From NCBI GenBank assembly GCA_910586615.1, contig CAJUJP010000006.1:1-33656 (forward strand): 33,656 nt of DNA. The letters run 5' to 3'. Below the pieces are notes generated by a model, which saw nothing but the letters and a program-made list of their open reading frames with translations, ran no database searches and was not told where the DNA came from. The number at the start of each line of letters is the position of its first letter. Position 1 is the stretch's first letter. This DNA comes from an uncultured Lachnospiraceae bacterium. Its GTDB lineage: Bacteria > Bacillota > Clostridia > Lachnospirales > Lachnospiraceae. The position numbers were made by a program, and so were the translations under genes. Below, one piece after another: positions 33,078 through 33,656 of the stretch.

Positions 33078-33129
33078 TGTTCAGGACGATCTGTTTCTCT
33101 ACAGCCCTCTGTTCAGGACGATCTGTTTC
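33077..33129. repeat. 21-bp direct repeat
   Basis: Two identical 21-base copies (33077-33097 and 33109-33129, starting CTGTTCAGGACGATCTG) 32 bases apart start to start. The second can fold TCAGGA with TCCTGA. Likely a local duplication in the gap between the convergent genes. Confidence 0.8.
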
Positions 33130-33148
33130 CTGACGGCTCCTTTCTGTG

Positions 33149-33601
33149 CTACTTAACTTCGATCTTTCTGATTTCTTCTTTGGCGGCAAGCTCCTTCTTT
33201 GGGAATTTTACTTCCAGAATGCCGTTGTTGTAGGAAGCATCAATATCGCCTGCTTCCACGTCATTTACGCGGAAACTTCTGGAATAAGAACTGTAGCAGC
33301 GCTCTTTGCGGATATACTTGTTCTTATCCTCATCACACTTCTCCTCTTTGTGGGAAGCGGAAATGGTGAGCAGGTTATCTTTCAGATCAATGTTTATATC
33401 CGATTTATCAAAACCGGGAAGCTCTGCCTGCAGAAGATAGCTGTCGCCCTGGTCGATCACGTCTGTCTTAAACGCTTCAAAAGTGGCAAGTTCGTTGTTA
33501 CCCCAGAAGTTCTTAAAAGCGTTGTCAAACATCTGATCAAAAGAATTATCAAAAAGCATGGGTTTGTAGGTACGATTGTTGAATAATGCCGGTCTTAACA
33601 T
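33149..33601 (-). CDS. Hsp20 / alpha-crystallin family small heat-shock protein
   Basis: ATP-independent holdase chaperone of 150 aa that binds unfolding proteins in the cytoplasm as an oligomer. A Phe/Asn-rich N-terminal arm (1-42) precedes the alpha-crystallin domain (about 43-137: YLLQAELPGFDKSDINIDLKDNLLTISA, and NGILEVKFPKK). The tail ends in IRKIEVK, which contains the IxV-type motif used for assembly. The ATG at 33601 was chosen because AGAGGAG (33610-33616 region) lies 8 bases before it. No CIRCE element is seen in the short upstream part available. Confidence 0.94.
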   Translation of the reverse strand: MLRPALFNNRTYKPMLFDNSFDQMFDNAFKNFWGNNELATFEAFKTDVIDQGDSYLLQAELPGFDKSDINIDLKDNLLTISASHKEEKCDEDKNKYIRKERCYSSYSRSFRVNDVEAGDIDASYNNGILEVKFPKKELAAKEEIRKIEVK

Positions 33602-33616
33602 AATAATCACTCCTCT

Positions 33617-33645
33617 GTAATATGATATGAGATAACGAGTTCCAA
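33617..33645 (-). promoter_or_regulatory. Probable sigma-A promoter of hsp20
   Basis: Minus strand TTGGAA, 17-base spacer, TATTAC, just upstream of the ribosome binding site. The window ends 11 bases beyond it. Confidence 0.5.
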
Positions 33646-33656
33646 ATTGCTGATCC

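Noticed and set aside
33146..33586. Plus-strand 146-codon frame opposite hsp20
   Set aside because: Antisense to an intact alpha-crystallin domain, with no own ribosome binding site or domain.

Overview
The window looks like a chromosomal piece of a carbohydrate-degrading gut clostridium, most likely Lachnospiraceae. This is inferred from gene content (no database was searched): strong GGAGG-type ribosome binding sites, a huge secreted beta-mannanase with the mannan-binding module types and Ig-like repeats of that family, a sugar ABC importer lacking its own ATPase, LacI control, and several ECF sigma / membrane anti-sigma pairs.

Layout. 1-984: 3' end of ftsH. 1279-3408: intracellular GH13 amylase/neopullulanase. 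3696-11330: 2,544-aa secreted GH26 mannanase with five CBM27-like modules, the catalytic domain, a CBM23-like module and seven Ig-like modules. 11473-12702 (minus): DUF4143-type ATPase. 13158-17544: OmpR-type response regulator, histidine kinase, ABC ATPase and ABC-2 permease. 17602-25692: sucrose/fructoside locus with a divergent LacI repressor, a binding lipoprotein and two permeases, then GH32 and a GH13 amylosucrase-like enzyme. Palindromic operators (core AACCGGTT) lie in both control regions, so the locus probably forms one LacI regulon: import of sucrose or short fructosides, then hydrolysis or transglucosylation in the cytoplasm. 25975-27641: an unrecognised protein and a single-pass protein with a FliF-like ring-building domain. 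27736-28789 (minus): ECF sigma factor plus a single-pass membrane protein whose outer domain resembles the FtsX extracellular domain. 29095-33010: small two-helix membrane protein, second ECF sigma, its probable anti-sigma factor, and a VWA-domain lipoprotein. 33149-33601 (minus): Hsp20 chaperone.

The most interesting part is 25.8-33.0 kb. Two ECF modules sit back to back. Promoter-like motifs of ECF type precede sigma 1 (TGTCAC-N17-CGTATA), sigma 2 (GCAACC-N16-GGTATT) and the VWA lipoprotein gene (GCAACC-N16-GGTATT, identical hexamers and spacing). A fourth looser match (TGAAAC-N17-CGTATT) precedes the unknown gene at 25975. The FtsX-like partner of sigma 1 lacks the FtsX permease domain. 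I infer a cell-envelope sensing anti-sigma factor, possibly reading a peptidoglycan hydrolase or cell-wall state. No RNA genes, IS elements or CRISPR arrays were seen.
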